Virus record (IMG/VR): IMGVR_UViG_3300033153_003077
Span: 1 to 28,799 of that record
Length of the DNA stretch: 28,799 nt
Direction: 5' to 3' (one strand)
Origin: a virus
The notes beneath the pieces are model-generated. The model had not been told where the DNA came from, did not search any database, and saw only the letters and a list, made by a program, of their open reading frames with translations. This document shows, in pieces, positions 7,522 to 15,327 of the stretch; positions within the stretch are counted from its first letter, which is position 1, and each line of letters opens with the position of its first letter. The translations under genes were made by a program, and so were the position numbers.

Positions 7522-9329
7522 CTATGGCATTCCCCCTGCATATCCTGCGTAAGTACCAACTGGCATTTGTTGCAAGCAAGTTGGCTGAGATGGATATTCA
7601 GATAACATTTTAGAAATTTTCCCTTCACCAAACACACCAACCGACCAAGGTATGGCGAGTCCGGCCTTGTTACTGATAATTTTCCCATTCTACTCCATGT
7701 TCCTACATCATCCTTAACATATAAAAAGGAAAAATAATACAGTCCATCAACGTCTTCTATAACACCAAGCAAGATAATGCTATCAGATGTCACACTGACA
7801 GGCCGTACATTGACTAAAACCCCAACCTCAACAGCAGGGATAACAACAGAAGTCCACGAACCAAACGGTGATCCATAATAGATACTATGGACACGTAGAG
7901 GAGTTTCAAGTGTCTCACAAACACAAAGATACATTCCATCTCCTGAGTATGTTATCGTCGGACGAACACCATCTGTGCCAGTTGCTTCGACAGGGATGTT
8001 TAAAGAGGTTACATGCATCCCTGTTTCGGTGAATTTTACAGCACCGTATTTTCTAGTCCAAACACATATCTCGTTGTTCTCGTCGTGGAACATTACTGAA
8101 TCGTGCGGTACTGCAAAATTATGGTTAGGGCGTGGGAAGAACTGCTGTAGCATATAAAGAGCATCTGCCCAGCTTGTTAGGGGGGTTATGTCAGGATGTG
8201 TAGACAGCGAATCGAGCAGTGGCAAGAACTGGCTGGAGTCCACAGAGTGAACCACACCAGTCCCACTATAATTTATATGGAGAGACAGCCTCCATTTTTC
8301 ATCTGCCGGAGTAGCCGTAAAACATGCTTCCTCTGGTGCTGTGGGCATACCACCCATCACAGTGTTCGTAAGATCAACTGCCGTGAAAACAATCGGATAA
8401 CCATCCACGCTATCTGTAAAAGCATAATTACCAGCGGGACGAACAGAAGATGTAGCAGGTTCTATGACAGCCGTCTGCAAACAGAAAGGCATATTTTGCA
8501 CTATTGTAGACAATTCGATATAATATAGGAACAGTTCGCTAAACTGCATCAGATACCAAATGCCAACTACTCTTGCATCTACTCCCATGGCATCAACGTC
8601 GAAGAACTGATACTCTTGCCCATTGTACCTAAAGGCAGACATCTCCTTGGCTGGAAGTAGCGTATGGATGTGCGCTGTTCCCTTTACAGATGCTTCTTCA
8701 AAAGAAAAACTGAGCCTGTTTGCGAGGTTTATACCTCTCGCTGTATAGAAAGTGAGATTTGTGTCAACCAAACTCCGGTCTATAGGATTGCCCGAAACGT
8801 AAACACTGGCATTCATGTTGGTGTAGAACGCCTCGCTACCCATTGCAGGCATTGTCACAGGAGTCGGCATTGCATCAAACTCCCACGTATCAGGAGCGCC
8901 AGCACCATCTGGCCTTGGAGGGTTAGAAGCATAATACGGTGAAGAGGTCACCATCGGGACGTGTTGAATAGTTGTATACCCGTCTGATATCAAGTCTTCT
9001 TCAGGAACATAATGAACACCCCTGAATCCATAAGCCCCGTCAGGGTAGTTGCCATACATAGCGTACATATATCTGGGTGGGGTAAACACATCCATCCAAT
9101 AATCAGCAGTCATTACCTGCGTCCCGTGAACACAAGTATACAAAGCGACCCCACCCATCGGGGCAGTTATCCTTCCTTGTATCATGTCACCAAGCAAGGA
9201 AACTCTGAATGTGAATCCTTGCCACTTCAGCACCTTTGACAACCCTTCGGTCATCCGCAGAACATAAGCAAGCTTCTTCCCGAACCACATCCTGCTACGG
9301 GATCTTTCACCGTCAGCGGTGATTCCCAC
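7518..9329 (-). CDS. Large tail protein with possible -1 frameshift near C terminus
   Basis: A 603-aa ORF starting with GTG at 9329, with CCAGGAGAG upstream; the start codon lies within a 6-bp hairpin (GCGGTG/CACCGC). The N terminus (MWFGKKLAYVLRMTEGLSKV) is basic, and the body is beta-rich with many aromatic residues, typical of virion surface proteins. No known domain was recognised. Near the end the mRNA has ATG GGA AAA TTA, a phased GGGAAAA heptamer at 7680-7686. A -1 shift there gives IISNKAGLAIPWSVGVFGEG and then KISKMLSEYPSQPTCLQQMP, with a TAG at 7522-7524 touching the next ATG. The zero-frame tail is of similar length but richer in Lys and Cys and looks less like the rest of the protein. 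Confidence 0.75.
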   Translation of the reverse strand: MGITADGERSRSRMWFGKKLAYVLRMTEGLSKVLKWQGFTFRVSLLGDMIQGRITAPMGGVALYTCVHGTQVMTADYWMDVFTPPRYMYAMYGNYPDGAYGFRGVHYVPEEDLISDGYTTIQHVPMVTSSPYYASNPPRPDGAGAPDTWEFDAMPTPVTMPAMGSEAFYTNMNASVYVSGNPIDRSLVDTNLTFYTARGINLANRLSFSFEEASVKGTAHIHTLLPAKEMSAFRYNGQEYQFFDVDAMGVDARVVGIWYLMQFSELFLYYIELSTIVQNMPFCLQTAVIEPATSSVRPAGNYAFTDSVDGYPIVFTAVDLTNTVMGGMPTAPEEACFTATPADEKWRLSLHINYSGTGVVHSVDSSQFLPLLDSLSTHPDITPLTSWADALYMLQQFFPRPNHNFAVPHDSVMFHDENNEICVWTRKYGAVKFTETGMHVTSLNIPVEATGTDGVRPTITYSGDGMYLCVCETLETPLRVHSIYYGSPFGSWTSVVIPAVEVGVLVNVRPVSVTSDSIILLGVIEDVDGLYYFSFLYVKDDVGTWSRMGKLSVTRPDSPYLGRLVCLVKGKFLKCYLNIHLSQLACNKCQLVLTQDMQGECHR

Positions 9330-9332
9330 CGC

Positions 9333-9770
9333 TTACTCTCCTGGCATTCCGACAGAATAATAATCAATACGCTGGTCATCGCTCAATACCAAATCAGCAT
9401 CTGACAGTAACAAATCAGCATTGATTACACCAACTGTTCCCTGTAGTCTTGGAATAGTATCGTCATCACCACCAGCATCACCAGTTGGAGAAAAACGATA
9501 GAATGTCGCAGTGCCTGATTTTATAATAGTTCCAATCCAAACCTCACCAGACGCTTTTGAAATGACACCACCGGATGCGGCAGTATCGAAGTTGATACCA
9601 GTTGCCGTTCCACTCTCACTAATCGTAACCAACAGGTCAGCAGAATCAACAGCAGCGCCAGTAGTAGCAGGTACAGTACCTTGGTAAATCCTAACATATC
9701 CACCATCAAGCTGCGCTTTCATTGCATTTAGTGCTTCGTCACGAATCTTGCCTGTAATTTTAAAACTCAT
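9333..9770 (-). CDS. Small tail/neck-associated protein
   Basis: A 145-aa ORF. After a short N-terminal helix (RDEALNAMKAQL) the sequence turns to beta strands: GGYVRIYQGTVPATTGAAVD, LLVTISESGTATGINFD, GEVWIGTIIKSGTATFYRFS. This pattern (RIYQGTVPAT, then GEVWIGTI.SGTA.FYRF) is shared by many small phage tail-associated proteins with a jelly-roll-like fold. It is the third of three small beta-rich proteins between the 409-aa propeller-like protein and the 603-aa tail protein, with short gaps that imply co-translation. Exact role unknown; a tail decoration or assembly component is inferred. Confidence 0.8.
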   Translation of the reverse strand: MSFKITGKIRDEALNAMKAQLDGGYVRIYQGTVPATTGAAVDSADLLVTISESGTATGINFDTAASGGVISKASGEVWIGTIIKSGTATFYRFSPTGDAGGDDDTIPRLQGTVGVINADLLLSDADLVLSDDQRIDYYSVGMPGE

Positions 9771-9782
9771 ATTCTAAACTCC

Positions 9783-10157
9783 TTAAGCCAGAGAAGCGAC
9801 AATATCGCCTGCCGTAAATGTTAATACTTCAGTGTCGAGCAAAACCTTTTGAACAAGCAGTTCACCCTTGATGATACAGTCTCCACCAGAGACAGCGTCC
9901 CATATAGAAAGGTGTGTTATTGTTCTGTCACCTGTCATTGTCCACGATGGAGCATTTGAAGATAGTGATTGTCCTGAGTCTGTAACTGGATCAGCAAATG
10001 TAATGCTTTGCCGTGTCTCAACTTCTCCAGCAGTACCGTCTTCAGTAGGATCTTCTGTGTGAATAGCTGCGTACCATGCAGTAGGCCTTGTTACAGCCGT
10101 TGCGGTAAGAAGATATGTAAGGAGTAGATCTTCAGCGTTATTACTTAATGCACTCAT
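9783..10157 (-). CDS. Small tail protein, tail-fibre-like fold
   Basis: A 124-aa ORF with AGGAG before the ATG. It resembles the common phage family that begins S.L.N..E..LL..LL....V.RP..WY.A.H..DP. and ends with ..GD.I....: here LLLTYLLTATAVTRPTAWYA, AAIHTEDPTEDGTAGEV, NAPSWTMTGDRTITHLSIWD, and AGDIVASLA. Members are usually annotated as phage tail fibre or tail-associated proteins without a known mechanism. Its neighbours of similar size and fold suggest a set of virion proteins assembled together. Confidence that it is a real structural gene is high; the specific function is inferred. Confidence 0.8.
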   Translation of the reverse strand: MSALSNNAEDLLLTYLLTATAVTRPTAWYAAIHTEDPTEDGTAGEVETRQSITFADPVTDSGQSLSSNAPSWTMTGDRTITHLSIWDAVSGGDCIIKGELLVQKVLLDTEVLTFTAGDIVASLA

Positions 10158-10167
10158 GATATCCTCC

Positions 10168-10680
10168 TTATACCGTTACAAGCTGAAGACCAGCAGTAAC
10201 TCTTAATGTTTCGCCAGCAGCCAATATCTTTGGTGTAGGAAAAAGCACGGCAGATAATAGCAAGCCTGTTGACGTTCCTCTTGAGGAGCTTGACGCAATA
10301 AAACCACCACGTACAGTTTCTGCAATTGTCAGGTAATCGAACTCAGCCGGACTTCCTGCATTAGAGAACAGGCCGTTTGACAGAGCATCAGGTGTAAGTG
10401 TCAACCGGACAGTACCATCATAAGTGATTGACTCGTCTGCATCAGTCATAAACGAGGTCATATCATCACCAACTACTGGCGTTCTTGCCGCTGTATAAAG
10501 TCCGATGTACCATGCTGGATACTGAGAACTAGCAAGCAACGAACTATTGAGGATATAATCACGACCAACGTCTGGAATTAGATTCTCAATCTCTTCAACG
10601 GAGATAACCTCCCCATCCGCACCGATATGCTCAACACGGTAAACGAAACCGATTTTAGCTTTTTCTAATAATTTCCGCAT
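10168..10680 (-). CDS. Tail-associated protein, related in pattern to the 124-aa neighbour
   Basis: A 170-aa ORF whose start lies inside the 3' end of the upstream gene (26-base overlap). The opening KIGFVYRVEHIGADGEVISV followed by NLIPDVGRDYILNSSLL is characteristic of a family of small phage proteins, and AWYIGLYTAARTP parallels the WYAAIHTEDP of the next gene. The centre has ITYDGTVRLTLTPDALSNGLF and FDYLTIAETVRGGFIASSSS, and the end LAAGETLRVTAGLQLV. All are beta-strand rich. The shared pattern suggests that this and the 10157 gene are distant paralogues. Role in the tail is inferred from fold and position. Confidence 0.8.
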   Translation of the reverse strand: MRKLLEKAKIGFVYRVEHIGADGEVISVEEIENLIPDVGRDYILNSSLLASSQYPAWYIGLYTAARTPVVGDDMTSFMTDADESITYDGTVRLTLTPDALSNGLFSNAGSPAEFDYLTIAETVRGGFIASSSSRGTSTGLLLSAVLFPTPKILAAGETLRVTAGLQLVTV

Positions 10681-11884
10681 TTATGAAATCCCTTGCTGCT
10701 AATTTTGAAACTGTAGGATCGGATAGACTTGTAATGAACTGCCTGATTCCATCCTCTTCTTTTACTGCTATTGCTCCAGATGTAGCTGTGTCTGTGGCTA
10801 CGTTTTCCTCTTGAATATTGTTGTACTCACCACTTCCAGCAGCGACTACCATGCCTCTGTCAGAATACCACGCTACATTATTGCTATTTCCAATCTTCAC
10901 GCTAGTACCGAACACAGCGCCATACTCTATAATCTTCTTTGGTGAAAACTCTTCTGGACTATTACCAAAATAAAAGTCTGTTTGATCACCATAAGCAAAC
11001 CATACACCATCAATTACTGGCTCCATAACATCTATAGCACTGCTGAACTGCAACCAGTTATCAGTAATGTGGATTTGATCGTATGAAAGCGGGTTGGTAT
11101 ACCATACGTTCCCTTGATCGTCAGCGATATACAGCTGACCATGGAACGCTTTGATTATTCTCCCTGGTGGTGGCTTGTAAACAAACTCTGTTTCAAGCGC
11201 CTTTCCTTCGTCGTAATTCCCCATTAATTGAGCATATGATACAGTCCCGACAGCAACCTCTGCGATTTGATACAGAACAGAACCGTTTGCAGTGCTAAGG
11301 TACAACCGCACCCCTGATACTTGTGGATCTGTTGTTGTGGGGATATTCCCAATAACAAGACCGGAGTTATCATCCACAGAGACACTGACAATATCACTGG
11401 CTCCAGACTCAAGGCCGTCACCATTCACAAAAGTAATGGCACACAAATAAATACCGCCACCGTATATTCCGCTTGTCCCGTAAACAACAGGAGTTACAGG
11501 CCGCTCTATTCCCCATTCGCTCACGCTGAACGAAGAATCTATTTTCTTGGTGATTAATCCATCAGAGAAATACACAATGTTGTTTAGATATTCGTATGCA
11601 CAACTGTCACCATGCACACCGTCAAACAATAAAACAACTGTGTTCTCGTCGTTTAGGTAATAAACAGATGAGCCCATTCGAAAGAATACGCCCATAGGAC
11701 AAGACCATCCATCCTTGCACTCTATACCGTCATAAACCTTTACCATTCCATCACGCCTAGATACAACACCAGAGCTATCAATCTTAGTGTTTACAGCATT
11801 ACGGAGCGTTCCTTCAGGGAGGGAGTGATTAGGTTGACGGTTGTTCATACCGACTGTGAATGGCCCAAGCCTTACATCTGTCAT
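10655..11884 (-). CDS. Beta-propeller-like tail/stabilisation protein
   Basis: A 409-aa ORF starting by ATGA overlap with the adaptor gene. The N terminus (PFTVGMNNRQPNHSLPEGTL, RNAVNTKIDSSGVVSRRDG) is the standard opening of phage tail proteins in the P22 gp10-like class, in which an N-terminal segment inserts into the portal-adaptor neck. Later segments such as YLNNIVYFSDGLITKKID, YLCAITFVNGDGLESGASD, FHGQLYIADDQGNVWYTN and VAWYSDRGMVVAAG recur like propeller blades. Position right after the adaptor supports a role in closing the neck and carrying tail appendages. The family assignment is from pattern recall, not from a search. Confidence 0.75.
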   Translation of the reverse strand: MTDVRLGPFTVGMNNRQPNHSLPEGTLRNAVNTKIDSSGVVSRRDGMVKVYDGIECKDGWSCPMGVFFRMGSSVYYLNDENTVVLLFDGVHGDSCAYEYLNNIVYFSDGLITKKIDSSFSVSEWGIERPVTPVVYGTSGIYGGGIYLCAITFVNGDGLESGASDIVSVSVDDNSGLVIGNIPTTTDPQVSGVRLYLSTANGSVLYQIAEVAVGTVSYAQLMGNYDEGKALETEFVYKPPPGRIIKAFHGQLYIADDQGNVWYTNPLSYDQIHITDNWLQFSSAIDVMEPVIDGVWFAYGDQTDFYFGNSPEEFSPKKIIEYGAVFGTSVKIGNSNNVAWYSDRGMVVAAGSGEYNNIQEENVATDTATSGAIAVKEEDGIRQFITSLSDPTVSKLAARDFINAEIIRKS

Positions 11885-12546
11885 ACGAACAGATCCTCAT
11901 GCTTGAATTTATCACGCTGTTCACGCTTCCGTGTATCTGACCGGAGAGGCAACCAGTAATAATCTTCAAATTCTTTTTCGTACCGGAGTGATAAGTCAGA
12001 CGCAAAAGCGTCGCTATCGTTCTTTAAATAGGCTCTGTGCATTGCCCACTTAACAATGTATTTGTGGTGTACGGTTGATATTTCAGGGTCATCGGAGCCA
12101 TCACCGATATCTGCCAGTGGCAGTCGGTATGTCTCAAAATTTAGGGTGTAATCAATTGTAGGTTCTGGGATTATCTCAACGGTGGTGTCATCATGGACTA
12201 GAGCAAATGGTAACTCTGTTGAGGTGCGCCAATCAGGATAAGCAAGGTCAAGCTCGTTTCGTGAAATACGTTCAAGAGTTATGTCGTCACCACCACCTAC
12301 GGGTGATAATGTGGCTCTTGTTATTTCAAGCAATCTGGGATCAACAGCGTAGGAAGCGTTACCGGATGTAATGTCAACGCTACATATTGCAGCCGTTGAC
12401 TTGTCAAACAATAATCGGCCACGTATGCAAGCCTCACGCTCTCCCTCGCCCAACAGAAACGTGATGCGGTCATCGGGCCACAAGTACGGTGCTGTTAAAT
12501 CACCTGTGTAATTCCTAAAATCATCTATAAGTTCTGACAGATCCAT
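11881..12546 (-). CDS. Head-tail adaptor (gp4-like)
   Basis: A 221-aa ORF. The opening MDLSELIDDFRNYTGDL, PYLWPDDRITFLLGEGEREA is typical of phage adaptor proteins that bind beneath the portal: an N-terminal helix pair, then a beta-rich middle (CSVDITSGNASYAVDPRLLE) and a helical C-terminal part with HHKYIVKWAMHRAYLKNDSD and a Lys/Arg-rich tail. Gene order portal, scaffold, capsid, cement, adaptor, stabiliser supports this. The ATG follows a spacer containing a 9-bp hairpin at 12564-12590. The call is by family pattern and synteny. Confidence 0.75.
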   Translation of the reverse strand: MDLSELIDDFRNYTGDLTAPYLWPDDRITFLLGEGEREACIRGRLLFDKSTAAICSVDITSGNASYAVDPRLLEITRATLSPVGGGDDITLERISRNELDLAYPDWRTSTELPFALVHDDTTVEIIPEPTIDYTLNFETYRLPLADIGDGSDDPEISTVHHKYIVKWAMHRAYLKNDSDAFASDLSLRYEKEFEDYYWLPLRSDTRKREQRDKFKHEDLFV

Positions 12547-12563
12547 CGCATTCCTTTGGTAAC

Positions 12564-12590
12564 CCCCTTACATAAAACTACTGTAAGGGG
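12564..12590 (-). other. Intergenic hairpin between cement-like and adaptor genes
   Basis: Perfect 9-bp stem (CCCCTTACA / TGTAAGGGG) with a 9-base loop, immediately upstream of the adaptor gene. No run of U follows on the minus-strand transcript, so it is not a normal intrinsic terminator. It may be an mRNA processing or stability element that lowers expression after the abundant capsid and cement proteins. Confidence 0.55.
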
Positions 12591-12608
12591 ATTGAGGGGA
12601 GGAAGATA

Positions 12609-13022
12609 TTAACCAGCAGAAACAACAGTCTTGACAACGATCTCAATAACATCGTCAGCAGTAAAGTTGTCATCATCAGTCACAGTGAGTGCAAGGTCAT
12701 GCTTGGGCGCAACTGATTTTGCAGTTACAATAGACTCAACCTGTGCTGCTGTCATAGCTGCGTCTGAAACAAAGTAGTCTGTATCATCAGAGACACCGTC
12801 TTCACGGGAGATATACCCGATATCGAAGGTGGTGGTAGCACGGGCAGCACTTACGGTAGTGATGCTGACATAGGTGTTTCCTGCGTCCATTCCACCCATC
12901 AGGATTACATCACCAATGGCTTCGGCACCAGTACATGTGTACTGAAGTACGTTTACCGCCATGTTACCAAGTCCACCTTGGCACAATGATTTTTTGTAGG
13001 TTGTTGCTTTTAAAGTACTCAT
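12609..13022 (-). CDS. Capsid cement/decoration-like protein
   Basis: A 137-aa ORF with AAAGGAG before the ATG, directly downstream of the capsid gene. It is small, beta-rich and low in charge: LGNMAVNVLQYTCTGAEAIG, DVILMGGMDAGNTYVSITTV, RATTTFDIGYISREDGVSDD, FTADDVIEIVVKTVVSAG. Small beta-rich proteins encoded next to the capsid gene in this phage type are commonly head decoration or cement proteins. No other clue to function is visible, so the assignment is from position and composition. Confidence 0.7.
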   Translation of the reverse strand: MSTLKATTYKKSLCQGGLGNMAVNVLQYTCTGAEAIGDVILMGGMDAGNTYVSITTVSAARATTTFDIGYISREDGVSDDTDYFVSDAAMTAAQVESIVTAKSVAPKHDLALTVTDDDNFTADDVIEIVVKTVVSAG

Positions 13023-13047
13023 AATCGGAACTCCTTTAAATATTGTA

Positions 13048-13069
13048 AGAGGGAGGTTTAGTTCCCTCT
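13048..13069 (-). other. Intergenic hairpin after the capsid gene
   Basis: A 7-bp perfect stem (AGAGGGA / TCCCTCT) with an 8-base loop between the capsid stop and the ribosome site of the next gene. No U-tract follows. It pairs with the similar hairpin at 12564-12590 as a possible mRNA stabiliser or weak attenuator around the two most abundant head proteins. Confidence 0.45.
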
Positions 13070-13084
13070 ATTATTCAGTTGCTA

Positions 13085-14296
13085 TTAAACGCCAGTTACA
13101 GAGCCATCAAAAGCTACCACTCCGTAGTCATTCATGCGGCCATCGGAATCCTCAAAACGAATCTTAGCAAGACCCTGAATCCAATCCATCCACTGTCTCC
13201 ACCAAGCGTTCTGTTGGAAAAGTTCACCGTCCATCTTGAAGTTACCCATTCCACCTGGGAGAACCGAACCATAAGCCATGGCAAGTGCCTGACCACCGAG
13301 AATAATACCACGTTCAACGGTGACACCACTTGGAACAGTCTCAGTTGACTCAGTCGCAGCATCATCGTCAGCACAAACAGCAACACCTTCACCAGCTTGC
13401 CATCCGATAGGTTTCAAATACTTCTTGAAGAGAATATTGTCCTTCATGAACATTTCACCTTGGAACAGAGGATGGTTAAATCCCTTGGTGCGGGTGAGAG
13501 CGTTGGCGATATTCTTCTGAAAATCAGCGCTGTTTGCTTCAAAAGTACTCCACATCTTAGGAGTTACGAACCCAACAAACATTGGATCAGTACCAGCAGA
13601 CGATGTGCCGGAAGCCAAACGTACAGGCTGAATAGGATGAGTCATAAGCTCAATGCCCTGTTTAAACTTACGGGTATCAGCAGGGCCGAAAGTGTCAGCA
13701 GCAACAATTGCGGTTCCACTGGAAATACCAGTAGCATCACCACAGTAAAACTTACGGCTGTAAGTAGGTGCGGTAACAGGGTTAACAAGAATCTTGTTAA
13801 GTGTCGCTCCGGCCAGTGGAAGGATACGGTCACTGGCTTCATAAGTACCACGGGCTCCTGCCAAGTGAACGAAAGCACTCTCATCATTCAGCTTACCATG
13901 ATATGTGGTAAGAAGTGGACGGCCAAGCTTCTTCTTGTTGTAACCGACCTTCTGTTGTTCAATCATCAGCGGAATTTTAACCGCTTTATGAATCTGATCA
14001 ATCTTCATGCCGAAGTTACTTACTGTAACGTCTTCTTCATAACCGTCACGGTCATCGATTCCAATCTGAGGAGCCTCAGAAAGATCATGGATGATGGTAG
14101 CGTTTACCTGATTACCATGGGTTTTAGACAGATCGTTGATCTGTACAACCGGAGCAGAAGCAGGGGTTTGCTTTTTCCCATCACGGGCATTGATCATAGT
14201 TGGTGCATCTGCTGTAAGCAGGTTTGGGAGAGAATCTTGTTTCTGGCATTCACCAAAAATAATCCGATCCGCTAATATTTGTCTTGAATCACTCAT
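13085..14296 (-). CDS. Major capsid protein (N4 gp56 / DUF4043 type)
   Basis: A 403-aa ORF with the hallmarks of the DUF4043/N4 gp56 capsid family: an N-terminal region with VVQINDLSKTHGNQVNATI, the signature NDESAFVHLAGARGT near residue 150, GFVTPKMWSTFEANSADFQ near 245, NHPLFQGEMFMKDNILFKKY near 280, and RGIILGGQALAMAYGS near 335. The fold is expected to be HK97-like. It follows the scaffold gene with a short gap. The ORF appears intact and of usual length. This is one of the safest calls in the window. Confidence 0.9.
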   Translation of the reverse strand: MSDSRQILADRIIFGECQKQDSLPNLLTADAPTMINARDGKKQTPASAPVVQINDLSKTHGNQVNATIIHDLSEAPQIGIDDRDGYEEDVTVSNFGMKIDQIHKAVKIPLMIEQQKVGYNKKKLGRPLLTTYHGKLNDESAFVHLAGARGTYEASDRILPLAGATLNKILVNPVTAPTYSRKFYCGDATGISSGTAIVAADTFGPADTRKFKQGIELMTHPIQPVRLASGTSSAGTDPMFVGFVTPKMWSTFEANSADFQKNIANALTRTKGFNHPLFQGEMFMKDNILFKKYLKPIGWQAGEGVAVCADDDAATESTETVPSGVTVERGIILGGQALAMAYGSVLPGGMGNFKMDGELFQQNAWWRQWMDWIQGLAKIRFEDSDGRMNDYGVVAFDGSVTGV

Positions 14297-14308
14297 TGTT
14301 GTGTTCCT

Positions 14309-15247
14309 TTATATTCCAAGAGCCACATCGACTTTATCTCTTTCAGCTTCAGACAGGCTATTATACAGCTTCGTCTGCTCCTCTGGGGTTGCTTCAAGTA
14401 CTTTGTCAACACTACTCTTTTCTGTTGCTGTTGGTGAAGATCCAGCCCCTGACAACGAATCCGGTGGTGTTCCACTTGATTCAGGTGTACTTGGCGCTTT
14501 ACTCTTCGCTTCTTCGACCACATCGGTCTTTACTTGTTTTACTACGTGATAAAACCGTTCTTCATAGGACAGCTTCGCATAGCTTGGATCTTTAAGGTAT
14601 GCGTCATTCATTGCAACAGCTCTATCCCATAACTCAGGAGAGTTGTGCTGCCAGTATGCAAGTTCGTCGTTATCTGCAATTGCGTCGTCCATTGAAGTGT
14701 CCAACGGTTTTGCAGACTCTGCGTTTGGCGGTATTGGATCTGGAGCTTTTACTTTAACGCCCTGAATCGCTCTTACAGCTTGGAACATATCAGCAAGTTC
14801 ATCACCGTGTTCCTCCCTGACTGCGGCAATTTTCTCAGGTGACAATAAGTCTGCCGGAGATAACGCAGCGTCAGCACCTTTCGATGTTAGCTGTGATTTT
14901 AACCATTCTACTTCCGCAGTTAGTGAATCGTTTGTGGTTTGCATAGTTTCTGCTTTCGCAAGTGCAACCTTTGATTCCCTTAACGCCTGTCGTTGTGCCG
15001 CCCATTTCGAAGGTGGCGAGATATGCTCAGTTATGTCAGGTTGGGGTGTAGGTTCTGGTTTAGGCTCTACAGGCGTTTCCACCTTGGCCTCAACTTTTTT
15101 TACTTCTACATCTGGTGCAGGTTCCGGTGTTACAGGTGCTTCCACCTCGTCAACAGTTTCTTCCGCATCAGCAGCAACCGCTTGGTCTTCGAGAGTCATA
15201 AGCTCTTCCTGACTCATACCATCCATATCTTCAACTTTAACTTCCAT
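14309..15247 (-). CDS. Scaffolding protein
   Basis: A 312-aa acidic, Pro/Glu/Val-rich ORF between portal and capsid genes. The N-terminal third is low complexity (APVTPEPAPDVEVKKVEAKV and similar), followed by a coiled region (SKWAAQRQALRESKVALAKA, then MQTTNDSLTAEVEWLKSQL) and a C-terminal part ending in TPEEQTKLYNSLSEAERDKV. This composition and position are standard for phage scaffolding proteins, which guide procapsid assembly and then leave the shell. AAGGA lies upstream of the ATG. No protease domain is seen. Confidence 0.85.
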   Translation of the reverse strand: MEVKVEDMDGMSQEELMTLEDQAVAADAEETVDEVEAPVTPEPAPDVEVKKVEAKVETPVEPKPEPTPQPDITEHISPPSKWAAQRQALRESKVALAKAETMQTTNDSLTAEVEWLKSQLTSKGADAALSPADLLSPEKIAAVREEHGDELADMFQAVRAIQGVKVKAPDPIPPNAESAKPLDTSMDDAIADNDELAYWQHNSPELWDRAVAMNDAYLKDPSYAKLSYEERFYHVVKQVKTDVVEEAKSKAPSTPESSGTPPDSLSGAGSSPTATEKSSVDKVLEATPEEQTKLYNSLSEAERDKVDVALGI

Positions 15248-15327
15248 ACTGTGTCCTTGTTTTTACTGTGTTGTCTCACGGAGCAAACTTTACGACCGTC
15301 TGCCAAGGTGGAGTCAATGAAGCACCA

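Noticed and set aside
8196-8528. Plus-strand ORFs within the tail genes
   Set aside because: They are antisense to continuous minus-strand coding sequence, Cys/His/Arg-rich and lack ribosome sites.
9315-9331. Hairpin over the GTG start of the 603-aa gene as a riboswitch-like control
   Set aside because: The stem is only 6 bp and overlaps ordinary coding sequence; no further structure supports regulation.
13397-14275. 292-aa plus-strand ORF
   Set aside because: It is antisense to the major capsid gene, has skewed composition and no family signal; it is a shadow of a strongly coded gene.
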